From contig JAEZTL010000038.1 in NCBI GenBank assembly GCA_023421395.1, forward strand, positions 1 to 64,000: 64,000 bases of DNA, given 5' to 3'. The number at the start of each line of letters is the position of its first letter. The stretch's first letter is position 1. Shown in pieces: positions 41,731-52,185 of the stretch. A program made the position numbers and the translations under genes. Source of the stretch: Bacillota bacterium (GTDB taxonomy: Bacteria; Bacillota; Clostridia; Christensenellales; Aristaeellaceae). The notes beneath the pieces were generated by a model. The model ran no database searches, had not been told where the DNA came from, and worked only from the letters and a program-made list of their open reading frames with translations.

Positions 41731-42348
41731 TCACTCGCCTTCCACTTTTCTCTTCGCGAAAAACAGCCCTTCAGGTTCGAGCGCCTGTACCAGATCGTAG
41801 ATGTTCATTCCGCCAAACTCAATCCTGTAGCATTCTCCGGGCGACTGCTCCGTAAAAGTGCTCCGGACCGTTTTGATTTCCTCTTCTTCCGGGATGCCGA
41901 AATCATTCAGCATGCGTCTGTACTTCTGCGCGTCCCGAGTAAACGCAAAGATGCTTGTTATACTATAGCGGCCGACAAAAATCTCATCCTTGGAATTGTG
42001 AGACGCAAAGCCGAACGTTCCCAGGCCGTCCTGGATGAGCAGCTCGCCGTAGCGGTCAAGAAGACTAAGCATCCCTTCGCCGTTCAGGTTTGGCAGGTAA
42101 TACACATCGCGATGCATAGGGCTGTTTTCGGATTTTCGCAGCCTTTTTTCTTCCTGCTCGTTCGTTGGCGTCTCCAGGATGAAGAAGCCGGGTTCATCCA
42201 ACTCCCCGCAAAACCTTCTCAGTAGCGGTTTGATCTTCTCCTCGCTGACATTGATTAAGAACGACAAATACCGCTCCCGGTCGATCATTTCATAGCTTTC
42301 GTGGACCTCGTCAAGCTGCGGAACTTTCATCCCCACAGGCAGCTTCAT
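41731..42348 (-). CDS. Protein of unknown function (205 residues)
   Basis: I do not recognise the family. The protein has no signal peptide or membrane span and is acidic, with mixed alpha/beta character; visible stretches are DRERYLSFLINVSEEKI, GFFILETPTNEQEE, MHRDVYYLPNLNGEG and GMNIYDLVQALEPEG. The size and the sequence style recall small cytosolic immunity-type or SMI1-like proteins, but no signature supports this. ATG at 42348 with GGGGAAAGG upstream. It lies between thiN and a HAD hydrolase. Confidence 0.75.
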   Translation of the reverse strand: MKLPVGMKVPQLDEVHESYEMIDRERYLSFLINVSEEKIKPLLRRFCGELDEPGFFILETPTNEQEEKRLRKSENSPMHRDVYYLPNLNGEGMLSLLDRYGELLIQDGLGTFGFASHNSKDEIFVGRYSITSIFAFTRDAQKYRRMLNDFGIPEEEEIKTVRSTFTEQSPGECYRIEFGGMNIYDLVQALEPEGLFFAKRKVEGE

Positions 42349-42405
42349 ATCCTTTCCCCTTTTCTGCAAATGACCAGCAGGCGGATCCGCATGCCAGCCG
42401 ACCGT

Positions 42406-43062
42406 TCATTCCCCCATCAGGAAATCTTCCAGCCCGCGCGGCGTGCTGAAGCAGTACAGGGCGTTCTCTGTCATGAATTCCGTCGTTACAAACGCGGTGT
42501 CCGACCATCCGGCCCAGCCAAAGTCCACTTTCCGGCTTCGGGCCATGTCAAAACCCAGCTTCAGATCATCGACCATCAGAAGGTCCCCCGGCGTAAGCCC
42601 CAGCGCCTCCATGATGGCGTCCAGCGGGTAACCGTGGGGCTTGCGCTTTTCTTCCGGCAATTCCCAGCCGAAGACCATGTCGGGCTCGAAGCCGAAATGC
42701 GCAAGATAATCCCTGAGGATGATCCGCTTTTCCGAGTGAGACACCACGCACACCTTGCCGCCCGCCGCGCGGTAGCGAGCCAGCAGGCGCTCGAAGCCCT
42801 CGTAACAATCGGGCACGCGCCGGGTGTAGCGCCGCCAGATCTCCTGCTCGGTTTCCATTTCTTCATCGGTAAAGCGGTACACATCCCGGCACATGGGCAG
42901 GAAACCGGGATCGAAGTTGTGGGTGATGAATTCCCGCAGCGTGGGCGCGGGCATCTCCGGCCGGAGAAGCCGAACGGTTTCCACAAAGGAAGGGTAGTGT
43001 ATTTCCGGTGTGGACCTGACCAGCGTATCGTCGTGGTCGAGCACCAGGCAGGGGTAGCGCAT
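42406..43062 (-). CDS. HAD family hydrolase
   Basis: A 218-residue HAD phosphatase. Motif I is LVLDHDDTLV with nucleophile Asp9 and Asp11, motif II is CVVSHSEK, the lysine of motif III is in EEKRKPHGYP, and motif IV is LLMVDDLKLG. An alpha-helical cap lies between motifs I and II. Phosphoglycolate- or nucleotide-phosphatase-like activity is possible; the substrate is unknown. The ATG at 43062 has GGAGG upstream; the longer frame upstream lacks conserved sequence. Confidence 0.9.
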   Translation of the reverse strand: MRYPCLVLDHDDTLVRSTPEIHYPSFVETVRLLRPEMPAPTLREFITHNFDPGFLPMCRDVYRFTDEEMETEQEIWRRYTRRVPDCYEGFERLLARYRAAGGKVCVVSHSEKRIILRDYLAHFGFEPDMVFGWELPEEKRKPHGYPLDAIMEALGLTPGDLLMVDDLKLGFDMARSRKVDFGWAGWSDTAFVTTEFMTENALYCFSTPRGLEDFLMGE

Positions 43063-43158
43063 GGGCACCTCCAAAATGATCTTGTGTGATCTCGTCACGG
43101 AAGCGGCGGGCGCGGCGGAGTATACTGGGCTCACAAACAAAAAAGGGAGCGATACACA

Positions 43159-43467
43159 ATGTCCATCGTGAATCTGACCATGGAAAACTTCCAGCGGGAA
43201 GTCCTTAACAGCGATAAGCCGGTACTCGTGGATTTCTGGGCCAGCTGGTGCGGGCCCTGCCGGATGGTGGCGCCCCTCGTCGAGCAGATCGCCACGGAAA
43301 ACGCCGACGTCAAGGTCGGCAAAGTGGACATCGACGCCCAGCCGGAGCTCGCCAACGCCTTCCGCGTGATGAGCATCCCGACGCTGATGGTGTTCAAGGA
43401 CGGCAAGATGGCCAAGAGCGCCGTGGGCGCCCGGCCCAAGGCCGCGATCATGGCGATGCTGGACTAG
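43159..43467 (+). CDS. trxA: Thioredoxin
   Basis: A 102-residue thioredoxin with the redox motif WCGPC (Cys31, Cys34), VLVDFWASW before it and the cis-proline segment MSIPTLMVF. AAAGGGAG precedes the ATG and TATACT at 43121 may be its -10 box. It converges on the Crp-family gene; the two stop codons overlap on the palindrome CTAG. Position next to sulfur-redox genes is suggestive of a shared thiol role. Confidence 0.96.
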   Translation: MSIVNLTMENFQREVLNSDKPVLVDFWASWCGPCRMVAPLVEQIATENADVKVGKVDIDAQPELANAFRVMSIPTLMVFKDGKMAKSAVGARPKAAIMAMLD

Positions 43468-44135
43468 AGCAGCGCGCGGAGGCCCTTTTTGTCCAGCACG
43501 GTCACACCGCCTCTTGAAAGCGACACCAGCCCCTCCTGCTGAAAGTACTTCAGCATCCGCGTGACAGATTCGCGCGCGCCGCCCAGGTAGCGCGCGATTT
43601 CTTCCTGCGTATGGCGCACCGTGTCGCCGCCTCGGGCTACCTCGTCCAGCAGAAACACCGCAAGGCGCTTATCAAAGCTCATAAACAGGATCTGCTGCAT
43701 CGCCCACATGACGTCCGAGAACCGCTCGGTGACCTGGCGGTAGGCGAAGGCCTCCACGTAGATGTTCTCCCGCTGCACCTGATCGAAGGCAGAGGGCTTG
43801 ATGACGCAGAGCTCACAGTCGGCCGCGGCGTCGATGCGCACCTCGAAGGTGATGGCGCTGAGCGCGCAGCTGGCGCTCATCACGCAGACGTCGCCGCCCA
43901 TCATCCGGTAGAGCGTCACCTCGCGTCCTTCCTCGGACAGCATGTAGACGCGCAGCTCACCCGACAGTACCAGAAGCACGCCGGCGCAGTCGTTCGAGCC
44001 GCCGTGGATGTTGGCACCCCGGGGGTACAGATGGCAGGCGGTGCTCCCGATCAGAAGCTGCTGCTGGGTTTTTGTCAGTTGATCCCAGAAGGGCAGAAAA
44101 CGGGGAAACACTTCGGCTGGAAGCTTCTCCGGCAT
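43464..44135 (-). CDS. Crp/Fnr family transcriptional regulator, cysteine-rich sensor domain
   Basis: A 223-residue regulator with an N-terminal cyclic-nucleotide-binding-like beta-roll and a C-terminal winged HTH (HTQEEIARYLGGARESVTRML). The sensor half has six cysteines (34, 50, 84, 90, 107, 110), including SASC and CELC, but not the N-terminal Fnr cluster pattern, so a thiol or metal sensor is possible. It is divergent from the CoA-disulfide reductase gene and shares overlapping promoters with it, so that gene is its likely target. Confidence 0.92.
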   Translation of the reverse strand: MPEKLPAEVFPRFLPFWDQLTKTQQQLLIGSTACHLYPRGANIHGGSNDCAGVLLVLSGELRVYMLSEEGREVTLYRMMGGDVCVMSASCALSAITFEVRIDAAADCELCVIKPSAFDQVQRENIYVEAFAYRQVTERFSDVMWAMQQILFMSFDKRLAVFLLDEVARGGDTVRHTQEEIARYLGGARESVTRMLKYFQQEGLVSLSRGGVTVLDKKGLRALL

Positions 44136-44163
44136 TGAAAAAATCCCCTTTCGACATTATAAT
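44135..44163 (+). promoter_or_regulatory. Promoter of the CoA-disulfide reductase gene
   Basis: TTGAAA (44135-44140) and perfect TATAAT (44158-44163) with 17 bases between. The -35 box touches the Crp-family start codon. The start near 44170 lies at the palindromic element. Confidence 0.68.
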
Positions 44164-44185
44164 ATAATAAGCGTACGTTATCCAA
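44156..44185 (-). promoter_or_regulatory. Promoter of the Crp-family gene
   Basis: On the minus strand TTGGAT (44180-44185) and TATAAT (44156-44161) with an 18-base spacer. It overlaps the divergent promoter almost completely. Confidence 0.6.
44167..44181. promoter_or_regulatory. Possible operator between divergent promoters
   Basis: ATAAGCGTACGTTAT has a CGTACG centre flanked by ATAA and TTAT, with one extra G on the left arm. It lies inside the spacer of the Crp-family promoter and over the start of the reductase transcript, where one bound dimer could control both. Confidence 0.45.
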
Positions 44186-44210
44186 AAGTCAAATTCAGGA
44201 GGCGGAAGCC

Positions 44211-46649
44211 ATGAAGGTAGTCATCATCGGCGGCGTGGCGGGCGGCGCGTCGGCAGCGGCGCGGCTCAGGAGACTGGACGAACAGGCCGAGATCATCATG
44301 TTGGAGAAGGGCGAGTATATTTCCTTCGCCAACTGCGGCCTGCCTTACTACATCGGCGGCGAGATCAAGCAGAAGTCCGCGCTGACGCTGCAGACCCCCA
44401 AGAGCTTCAACGCGCGCTTCAACGTGGACGTCCGCACGCTCAGCGAGGCTGTGAAGATCGATCCCGCGAAGAAGACCGTATCCGTCCTCAACCATACGAC
44501 CGGCGAAACCTACGAGGAATCCTACGACAAGCTGATCCTCTCCCCCGGCGCGGAACCCTTCGTGCCACCCATCGAGGGCGCGAAGTCGGACAAGGTGTTC
44601 ACGCTTCGCAACATCCCGGACACCTACCGCATCAAGGACTACGTGGATCAGAAAAAGCCCCGCACGGCCATCGTCGCGGGGGGCGGCTTCATCGGCGTGG
44701 AGATGGCGGAGAACCTGACCCAGGCCGGCGTAAGCGTGACCCTCGTCGAGATGCTCGACCAGGTGATCGCGCCGATCGATTACGACATGGCGCAGGACGT
44801 GCACCGCCACATGGAGCAAAAGGGCGTCCGGCTGATGCTGGGCAAGTCCGTCGCGCGCATCCGCGAAGTGGGCGAAAGCCTGGTGGTGACCGTCGGTGAC
44901 AGCGAAATCCCCGCGGACATGCTGATCATGGCCGTCGGCGTGCGCCCGGACAGCCGTCTGGCGAAAGAGGCGGGCCTCCAGCTCAACGCCCGCAGCGCGA
45001 TCACCGTGAACGACCATATGTTGACCAGCGACCCGAACATTTACGCCGTCGGAGACGCCATCGAAATCACCGATTTCGTGACCGGCGACAAGGGCTATGT
45101 GCCGCTGGCGGGCCCGGCCAACAAGCAGGGCCGCATCGCCGCGGACAACATCTCGGGGCTCGACAGCGCCTACGCCGGCACGCAGGGATCGTCCATCCTC
45201 AAGGTGTTTGACCTGACCGTCGCCGCCACCGGCATCAATGAAAAGACCGCCAAGCGGCTGAAACTGAACTACGACAAATCCTTCACCTATTCGGCCAACC
45301 ACGCGGGCTACTACCCCGGCGCGGTGAACATGTCCGTCAAGGTGATCTTTGAAAAGGACACCGGCAGGATTCTGGGCGCCCAGGGTGTGGGCTACGACGG
45401 CACGGACAAGCGCATCGACGTCTTCGCCACCGCGATCCGCGCCGGGATGACCGCCAACGATCTCACAAAGCTTGAGCTTTGCTACGCGCCGCCCTACGGC
45501 TCCGCAAAGGACCCGGTCAACATGGCGGGCTTCGCGATCGAAAACCTGTTGAAGGGCCTGGTCAAGAACTTCCACTGGCACGACGTATCAAGCCTGCCGC
45601 GAGACGGCAGCGTGACGCTGCTGGATACCCGCACGCCGCTGGAGTATGAGAACGGTCACATCGACGGCTTCATCAACGTGCCGCTGGACTCGCTCCGGTC
45701 TCGCCTGGGTGAGCTGGATAAGTCCAAGCCCGTGTACGTCACCTGTCAGGTGGGCCTCAGGGGCTACGTGGCCACCCGCATCCTCACGCAGAATGGCTTT
45801 AACGCCTATAATCTCAGCGGCGGCTACCGGCTGTATCATTCGATCTTCGGGCCTCACGAAGCGCCTCAGGCGCAGGTGAAGGTCAACACCGACACCCAGC
45901 TGCCCGAAAAGAAAGAAGCGCCCTCCAAGACCATCGCGCTGGACGCCTGTGGCTTGCAGTGCCCCGGCCCGATCATGCGGCTGTCTGAAACGCTGGCGTG
46001 CGCGGCGGTGGGCGACGTGGTGGAGATCACCTCCACCGACCCGGCCTTCGCATCGGATCTTCCAGCCTTTTGCCGCCGCACCGGCAACATCCTGATGGAT
46101 TCTTCCAGCGAGAAGGGCATTGCCCGCGCCTGTGTGCAGAAGGGGGAAAAGCCCGCCGCGACGGTCTCCGGCCCGGTAAGGGACGGCAAGAACATCATCG
46201 TATTCTCCGGCGACCTGGACAAGGCCATCGCGTCCTTCATCATCGCCAACGCCGCCGCCGCCATGGGCCGCCATGTGTCGATGTTTTTCACCTTCTGGGG
46301 GCTTAACATCCTCCGCAAGACGGAAAAGGCGGATGTGAAGAAGGATTTCATCTCAAGGATGTTCGGGATGATGATGCCCCGCGGTTCCAGGAAGCTGGGC
46401 CTGTCCAAGATGAACATGCTGGGAATCGGCCCGAAGATGATCCGCGGGGTCATGAAGAGCAAACACATCGACAGCCTTGAGGATCTGATCGCCACCGCCC
46501 GCAAAATCGGCGTGGAGTTGGTCGCCTGCTCCATGTCGATGGACGTGATGGGCATTAAGGCGGAAGAACTGATCGACGGTGTGAAGTACTCCGGCGCGGC
46601 CGCGATGCTGGCCAACGCGGAAGAATCTGACATGTCGCTGTTCATTTAG
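44211..46649 (+). CDS. CoA-disulfide reductase-like protein with rhodanese, TusA and DsrE domains
   Basis: An 812-residue four-domain protein. Residues 1-450 are a pyridine-nucleotide disulfide oxidoreductase: VVIIGGVAGGASAAAR binds FAD, Cys42 in FANCGLPYYIGGE is the single redox cysteine of CoA-disulfide/persulfide reductases, and VAGGGFIGVEMAE binds NAD(P)H. Residues ~460-550 are a rhodanese with Cys512 (YVTCQVGLRG). Residues ~575-645 are TusA-like with CPGP (Cys584). The rest is DsrE-like (NIIVFSGDLDKAIASF). This set handles persulfide or polysulfide sulfur in the cytoplasm. GGAGG precedes the ATG. Confidence 0.94.
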   Translation: MKVVIIGGVAGGASAAARLRRLDEQAEIIMLEKGEYISFANCGLPYYIGGEIKQKSALTLQTPKSFNARFNVDVRTLSEAVKIDPAKKTVSVLNHTTGETYEESYDKLILSPGAEPFVPPIEGAKSDKVFTLRNIPDTYRIKDYVDQKKPRTAIVAGGGFIGVEMAENLTQAGVSVTLVEMLDQVIAPIDYDMAQDVHRHMEQKGVRLMLGKSVARIREVGESLVVTVGDSEIPADMLIMAVGVRPDSRLAKEAGLQLNARSAITVNDHMLTSDPNIYAVGDAIEITDFVTGDKGYVPLAGPANKQGRIAADNISGLDSAYAGTQGSSILKVFDLTVAATGINEKTAKRLKLNYDKSFTYSANHAGYYPGAVNMSVKVIFEKDTGRILGAQGVGYDGTDKRIDVFATAIRAGMTANDLTKLELCYAPPYGSAKDPVNMAGFAIENLLKGLVKNFHWHDVSSLPRDGSVTLLDTRTPLEYENGHIDGFINVPLDSLRSRLGELDKSKPVYVTCQVGLRGYVATRILTQNGFNAYNLSGGYRLYHSIFGPHEAPQAQVKVNTDTQLPEKKEAPSKTIALDACGLQCPGPIMRLSETLACAAVGDVVEITSTDPAFASDLPAFCRRTGNILMDSSSEKGIARACVQKGEKPAATVSGPVRDGKNIIVFSGDLDKAIASFIIANAAAAMGRHVSMFFTFWGLNILRKTEKADVKKDFISRMFGMMMPRGSRKLGLSKMNMLGIGPKMIRGVMKSKHIDSLEDLIATARKIGVELVACSMSMDVMGIKAEELIDGVKYSGAAAMLANAEESDMSLFI

Positions 46650-46681
46650 ACACGCAAGCCGTTTTCCTTCTTATTAATTAA

Positions 46682-46936
46682 AGAGACGCCCGGCAAGCGC
46701 CGGGCGTCTCTGCCCCTCCTGAAAGGCCCGAAAGGCTTTCATCGATTCCGGCGGCATGCGCGCCGGAATCGTGTTTCTTCCGCCAGAACGCAACCTGACG
46801 GAAGAAACACTTCCATAAATCAGCAAGCCGCACGGAAATGCCGGAGTATTTCAGGCTTGCGTAGTTTTTCTTCCGCATCAAAAAACTCCGCGAGTTTTTT
46901 GATGCCTTGAGCCGCCCGGCGCTTGCCGGGCGGCTC
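46682..46936. repeat. Array of consecutive hairpins in a convergent intergenic region
   Basis: Six strong stem-loops follow one another: 46682-46711 (13 bp, loop AAGC), 46743-46771 (11 bp), 46771-46810 (12 bp plus 3 after a mismatch), 46823-46860 (7 bp outer, 5 bp inner), 46875-46905 (14 bp, loop CGC) and 46909-46936 (12 bp, loop GCTT); a weaker one lies at 46720-46741. The first and last share the 20-base core CGCCCGGC-loop-GCCGGGCG with reverse-complementary loops, so they are inverted copies of each other. No gene is seen. Outer hairpins may terminate the two convergent genes. Confidence 0.85.
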
Positions 46937-46952
46937 TTCTTATCGGGCGCGC

Positions 46953-47570
46953 TTATTCGGCCGAAGGGCTGGAGTACCGGATCAGCGTCATGGTTTCGCC
47001 GGTTTCGGCGTTCGTCAGCGTGATCATCCCGTCCGCCACATCAAAGCCCATCTCCAGTCCGGCGCCGCTTTGCAGCGCGATCAGGATATCCCCTTGATTA
47101 AATAGGAAGATACCCTGCTCTGCCGCGCCGGTTTCGGCGTCTACCGTCATAAATCCGCCCTGGGCATCCATGGCGACGAGCCCGTCTCCGCCCTCCGAGA
47201 CCCAGACACCGGTCACATCGCCCAGGTCTTCCATGCCCTGCAGTTGAAGCGCCACCTCGTCACCATCCGAAGCCAGGTAGAGATAGCCCTCCGAAAAGCC
47301 GTAGCCGAGCGCGGTATCGTTGCCGTCGTCATCGCTCAGGTACATGGTCTCCTGATCGACCCAGTAGTTTCCCTCGCGCCGGTAGATCTCGTCGGATTCA
47401 TAGATGGAAATAAACGTGCCCCCGCTGCCCAGCATCAGCGTAATCCGGCCGCCTGAATCCTCTCCGGCCCACAGGCCTTCCATGCCGTTGTCCAGCGCCA
47501 GCCCGGACGCGGGCGCCATGAGCATTAGTACCACCGCCATCAGAACGCAATAAGACGCCGCCTTTTTCAT
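46953..47570 (-). CDS. Secreted protein of unknown function
   Basis: A 205-residue protein with a signal peptide (1-~26, ending SGLALD). The mature part is acidic and Gly-rich, with two similar beta-rich halves: GLWAGEDSGGRITLML...GGTFISI and GVWVSEGGDGLVAMDAQGGFMTV, reminiscent of lipocalin-like or DUF4923-type repeats in gut Firmicutes, but no family is certain. The ATG at 47570 follows AAGGGGGG. TTGCAA (47645-47650) and TATAAT (47623-47628) on the minus strand with a 16-base spacer form its promoter. Confidence 0.85.
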   Translation of the reverse strand: MKKAASYCVLMAVVLMLMAPASGLALDNGMEGLWAGEDSGGRITLMLGSGGTFISIYESDEIYRREGNYWVDQETMYLSDDDGNDTALGYGFSEGYLYLASDGDEVALQLQGMEDLGDVTGVWVSEGGDGLVAMDAQGGFMTVDAETGAAEQGIFLFNQGDILIALQSGAGLEMGFDVADGMITLTNAETGETMTLIRYSSPSAE

Positions 47571-47622
47571 GCGCTCCCCCCCTTGCGTAAACGCGCCGTC
47601 TGCAATGGCGCCATTTGCTTCC

Positions 47623-47650
47623 ATTATAACAGGGCGCGACCGATTTGCAA
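47623..47650 (-). promoter_or_regulatory. Promoter of the secreted protein gene
   Basis: TTGCAA and TATAAT on the minus strand, 16 bases apart, about 50 bases before the ATG. Confidence 0.6.
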
Positions 47651-47688
47651 GTGCGGAGATATCCGGGCTCCCAGCTTTTCAAGGCAGC

Positions 47689-47714
47689 AAAAAGCCGCCC
47701 CGCGCGGGACGGCT
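47689..47714 (-). terminator. Terminator of the LacI-family gene
   Basis: On the minus strand AGCCG-CCCGCGCGGG-CGGCT folds into one stem with a single mismatch and is followed by TTTTT. Confidence 0.8.
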
Positions 47715-47734
47715 CGTAACGGCCCATTCCCGGT

Positions 47735-49911
<2,177 letters not shown>

Positions 49912-49923
49912 CCCCACGTTCCG

Positions 49924-49951
49924 GGAGGCGGGGCGCGAAAGCCCCGCCTCC
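49924..49951 (+). repeat. Intercistronic hairpin after the sugar-binding protein gene
   Basis: A perfect 11-base stem (GGAGGCGGGGC and its complement, loop GCGAAA) followed by TTT. It lies between the binding protein and the DUF2291 gene, like the hairpin after mglB. Confidence 0.7.
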
Positions 49952-49980
49952 TTTCATAAGCCAGGGGAGGTTCTCGAATC

Positions 49981-50652
49981 ATGAAGAAGAAACCCACCGG
50001 TTGGATCCGCTGGGCCGCCATCCTGGCCGCCTTCGCGCTGATCGCCGCTTTCTGCCGTGTGACGATCGTCTGGGACGCGCCCGCGTCCGCCGGGGACGAC
50101 AGCCAGAACCTGACCGTCGCCCAGCGCTATTGCCAGGATAACTGGGACGCGAAGATGCTGCCCGCGATCCTGGAAAAGGCCAAGGACGCCGCGACCGTCC
50201 TCGCCGCGGCCGGCAAGGACCTGAGCGCAGCGGGGCTTGAGTACGGCACGCGGGAGAACGAGACCAGCGCCTGGAACTTCTGCCTCACGGGCGAGGGCGT
50301 GATCGTCGACCTGGTGAACGCGGAAAAGGCGTCCAAGACGCGGCTCGCCGTGGACCTTCTGCCTGGAGACGGCGCGGCGGATCTTTTGATCCAGTGGTCC
50401 AGCGTCCTCAAGACCAACGCCATCCGCGACAGCGTAGGCTTTCTGAAGCTGGACGACTTCGCCAATCAGGTGGAATTCGCGGAGCTCACCCGCGCGTTCA
50501 ACGCCCGCGTGCAACAGGACCTCATCACCAGGATGGACGCGACGGCGCTGAAGGGAAAGAAAATTTCCTTCACCGGCTGCGTAGCGCTGACGCAGTTTAC
50601 GGGCGCTTCGGACGCCGAGGTGATTCCCGTGGCGCTTTCGGAGGTGGACTGA
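49981..50652 (+). CDS. DUF2291 family exported protein
   Basis: A 223-residue protein with an N-terminal hydrophobic anchor (about 10-28, IRWAAILAAFALIAAFCRVTIV in part) and an extracellular domain. LTVAQRYCQDNWDAKMLP and ISFTGCVALTQFT fit the DUF2291 family, often encoded in RbsB/A/C-type sugar transport operons, where its role is unproven. It sits between the binding protein and ATPase genes. An accessory role in substrate capture is inference. Confidence 0.85.
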   Translation: MKKKPTGWIRWAAILAAFALIAAFCRVTIVWDAPASAGDDSQNLTVAQRYCQDNWDAKMLPAILEKAKDAATVLAAAGKDLSAAGLEYGTRENETSAWNFCLTGEGVIVDLVNAEKASKTRLAVDLLPGDGAADLLIQWSSVLKTNAIRDSVGFLKLDDFANQVEFAELTRAFNARVQQDLITRMDATALKGKKISFTGCVALTQFTGASDAEVIPVALSEVD

Positions 50653-50653
50653 C

Positions 50654-52165
50654 ATGCAGCCCGTCATGCAGGCCAGAGACATCGTCAAAAAATATCTGGG
50701 CACCCAGGCGCTCAAGGGCGTCAACTTTGACGTGTGGCCCGGCCGGGTCAACGCGCTGATCGGTGAAAACGGCGCCGGCAAGTCCACGCTGATGAAGATC
50801 CTCGCGGGCATCGAAAAGCCCACCGAGGGGCACCTGTTTCTGGAGGGCAAAGAAGTCCACTTCTCCGGCGCGCGCGAGGCGGGCGAGCTGGGCGTGGGCA
50901 TCATTCATCAGGAACTGAACCTTTTTCGCGACATGACGGTGGCCGACAACATGTTCGCCGGCCATGAGATCGCCCGCTTCGGCGTGATCGACCGAGGGGA
51001 GCAGCGGCGCCGGGCGAAGGAGGTTCTGACGCGCCTCCAGCAGGACATCGATCCCAACGAGCTGATGCTGAACCTCCGCGTCGGGCAGCAGCAGATCGTC
51101 GAGATCGCCAAGACCATGCTCCGGCAGGAGTTGAAGGTGCTGATCATGGACGAGCCCACGTCGTCCCTCTCAAGCGCCGAGGTTGAGGTGCTGTTCCGGC
51201 TCATCGAGGACCTGAAAAAGCAGGGTATCGCGGTCATCTATATTTCCCACCGGCTGGAAGAAATCATCCGCATCTGCGACAACGTGACGGTTCTCCGGGA
51301 CGGCAGCTTCATCGCCGCCGCCGAGGTGAAGGACATCTCCATCCCGTGGATCATCGAAAAGATGGTGGGCCACGCGGCGCTGTCCATCGAAAAACCGCCC
51401 TATCGCGGCGAGCGAACGCCGGTGCTCGAAGTCATGGACTATTGCCTGCCCCGGCCGGGCGGCGGCTTCACTGTCAATCATGTGTCTTTCACGCTGCACC
51501 GCGGCGAGGTGCTGGGCATCTACGGCCTGATGGGCGCCGGGCGCACGGAGCTGGTGGAGTCGCTGATGGGGCTGCACCCGGAAGCCACCGGGCACATGAA
51601 AGTGCGCGGCGAAGCGGTGGACAAGCCGGAGGTTGCCGGGCAGATCGCCCGGGGTATGGTGCTGGTGCCCGAGGACCGGCAGAAGGACGGGCTGGTGCAG
51701 ACCATGTCCATCGCGGGCAATATGCGCCTGACCGCCATCCCCCGATTCACAAGGCGCGCGATGATCGACGAAAAGCGCTGCCTGCGGGAGATCGACGAGA
51801 CGGTCCGCGAGATGCAGATCAAGGTGGCGGATGTACACCACCTGATCACATCGCTCTCCGGCGGCAACCAGCAGAAGGTGGTCATCGGCAAGTGTGTGCT
51901 GGCTGAGGCGGACATCTTCATGATGGACGAGCCATCCCGCGGCATCGACGTGGGCGCCAAGACGGACATCTTCACGCTGATGCGGCGCTTTGCGGCCCAG
52001 GGCATGGGGGTACTCTTCGTGGGCAGCGAGCTCAAGGAGATCCTGTCTGTCTGCGACCGGGTGCTGGTCATGTCCAACGGGCTTGTGACCGCCGACCTTT
52101 CCGCGGATGAGATGACCGAGAGCGCGCTGGTGAAGGCGTCGGCAGCGGCGCTGCACACCGCGTAA
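50654..52165 (+). CDS. Ribose-type sugar ABC transporter ATP-binding protein
   Basis: A 503-residue RbsA-like ATPase with two ABC domains. Domain one: [32 protein letters not shown]. Domain two: [38 protein letters not shown] precedes the ATG, two bases after the DUF2291 stop. Works with the permease at 52186. Confidence 0.95.
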   Translation: MQPVMQARDIVKKYLGTQALKGVNFDVWPGRVNALIGENGAGKSTLMKILAGIEKPTEGHLFLEGKEVHFSGAREAGELGVGIIHQELNLFRDMTVADNMFAGHEIARFGVIDRGEQRRRAKEVLTRLQQDIDPNELMLNLRVGQQQIVEIAKTMLRQELKVLIMDEPTSSLSSAEVEVLFRLIEDLKKQGIAVIYISHRLEEIIRICDNVTVLRDGSFIAAAEVKDISIPWIIEKMVGHAALSIEKPPYRGERTPVLEVMDYCLPRPGGGFTVNHVSFTLHRGEVLGIYGLMGAGRTELVESLMGLHPEATGHMKVRGEAVDKPEVAGQIARGMVLVPEDRQKDGLVQTMSIAGNMRLTAIPRFTRRAMIDEKRCLREIDETVREMQIKVADVHHLITSLSGGNQQKVVIGKCVLAEADIFMMDEPSRGIDVGAKTDIFTLMRRFAAQGMGVLFVGSELKEILSVCDRVLVMSNGLVTADLSADEMTESALVKASAAALHTA

Positions 52166-52185
52166 GGCGCAAGGAGGATTACGAT

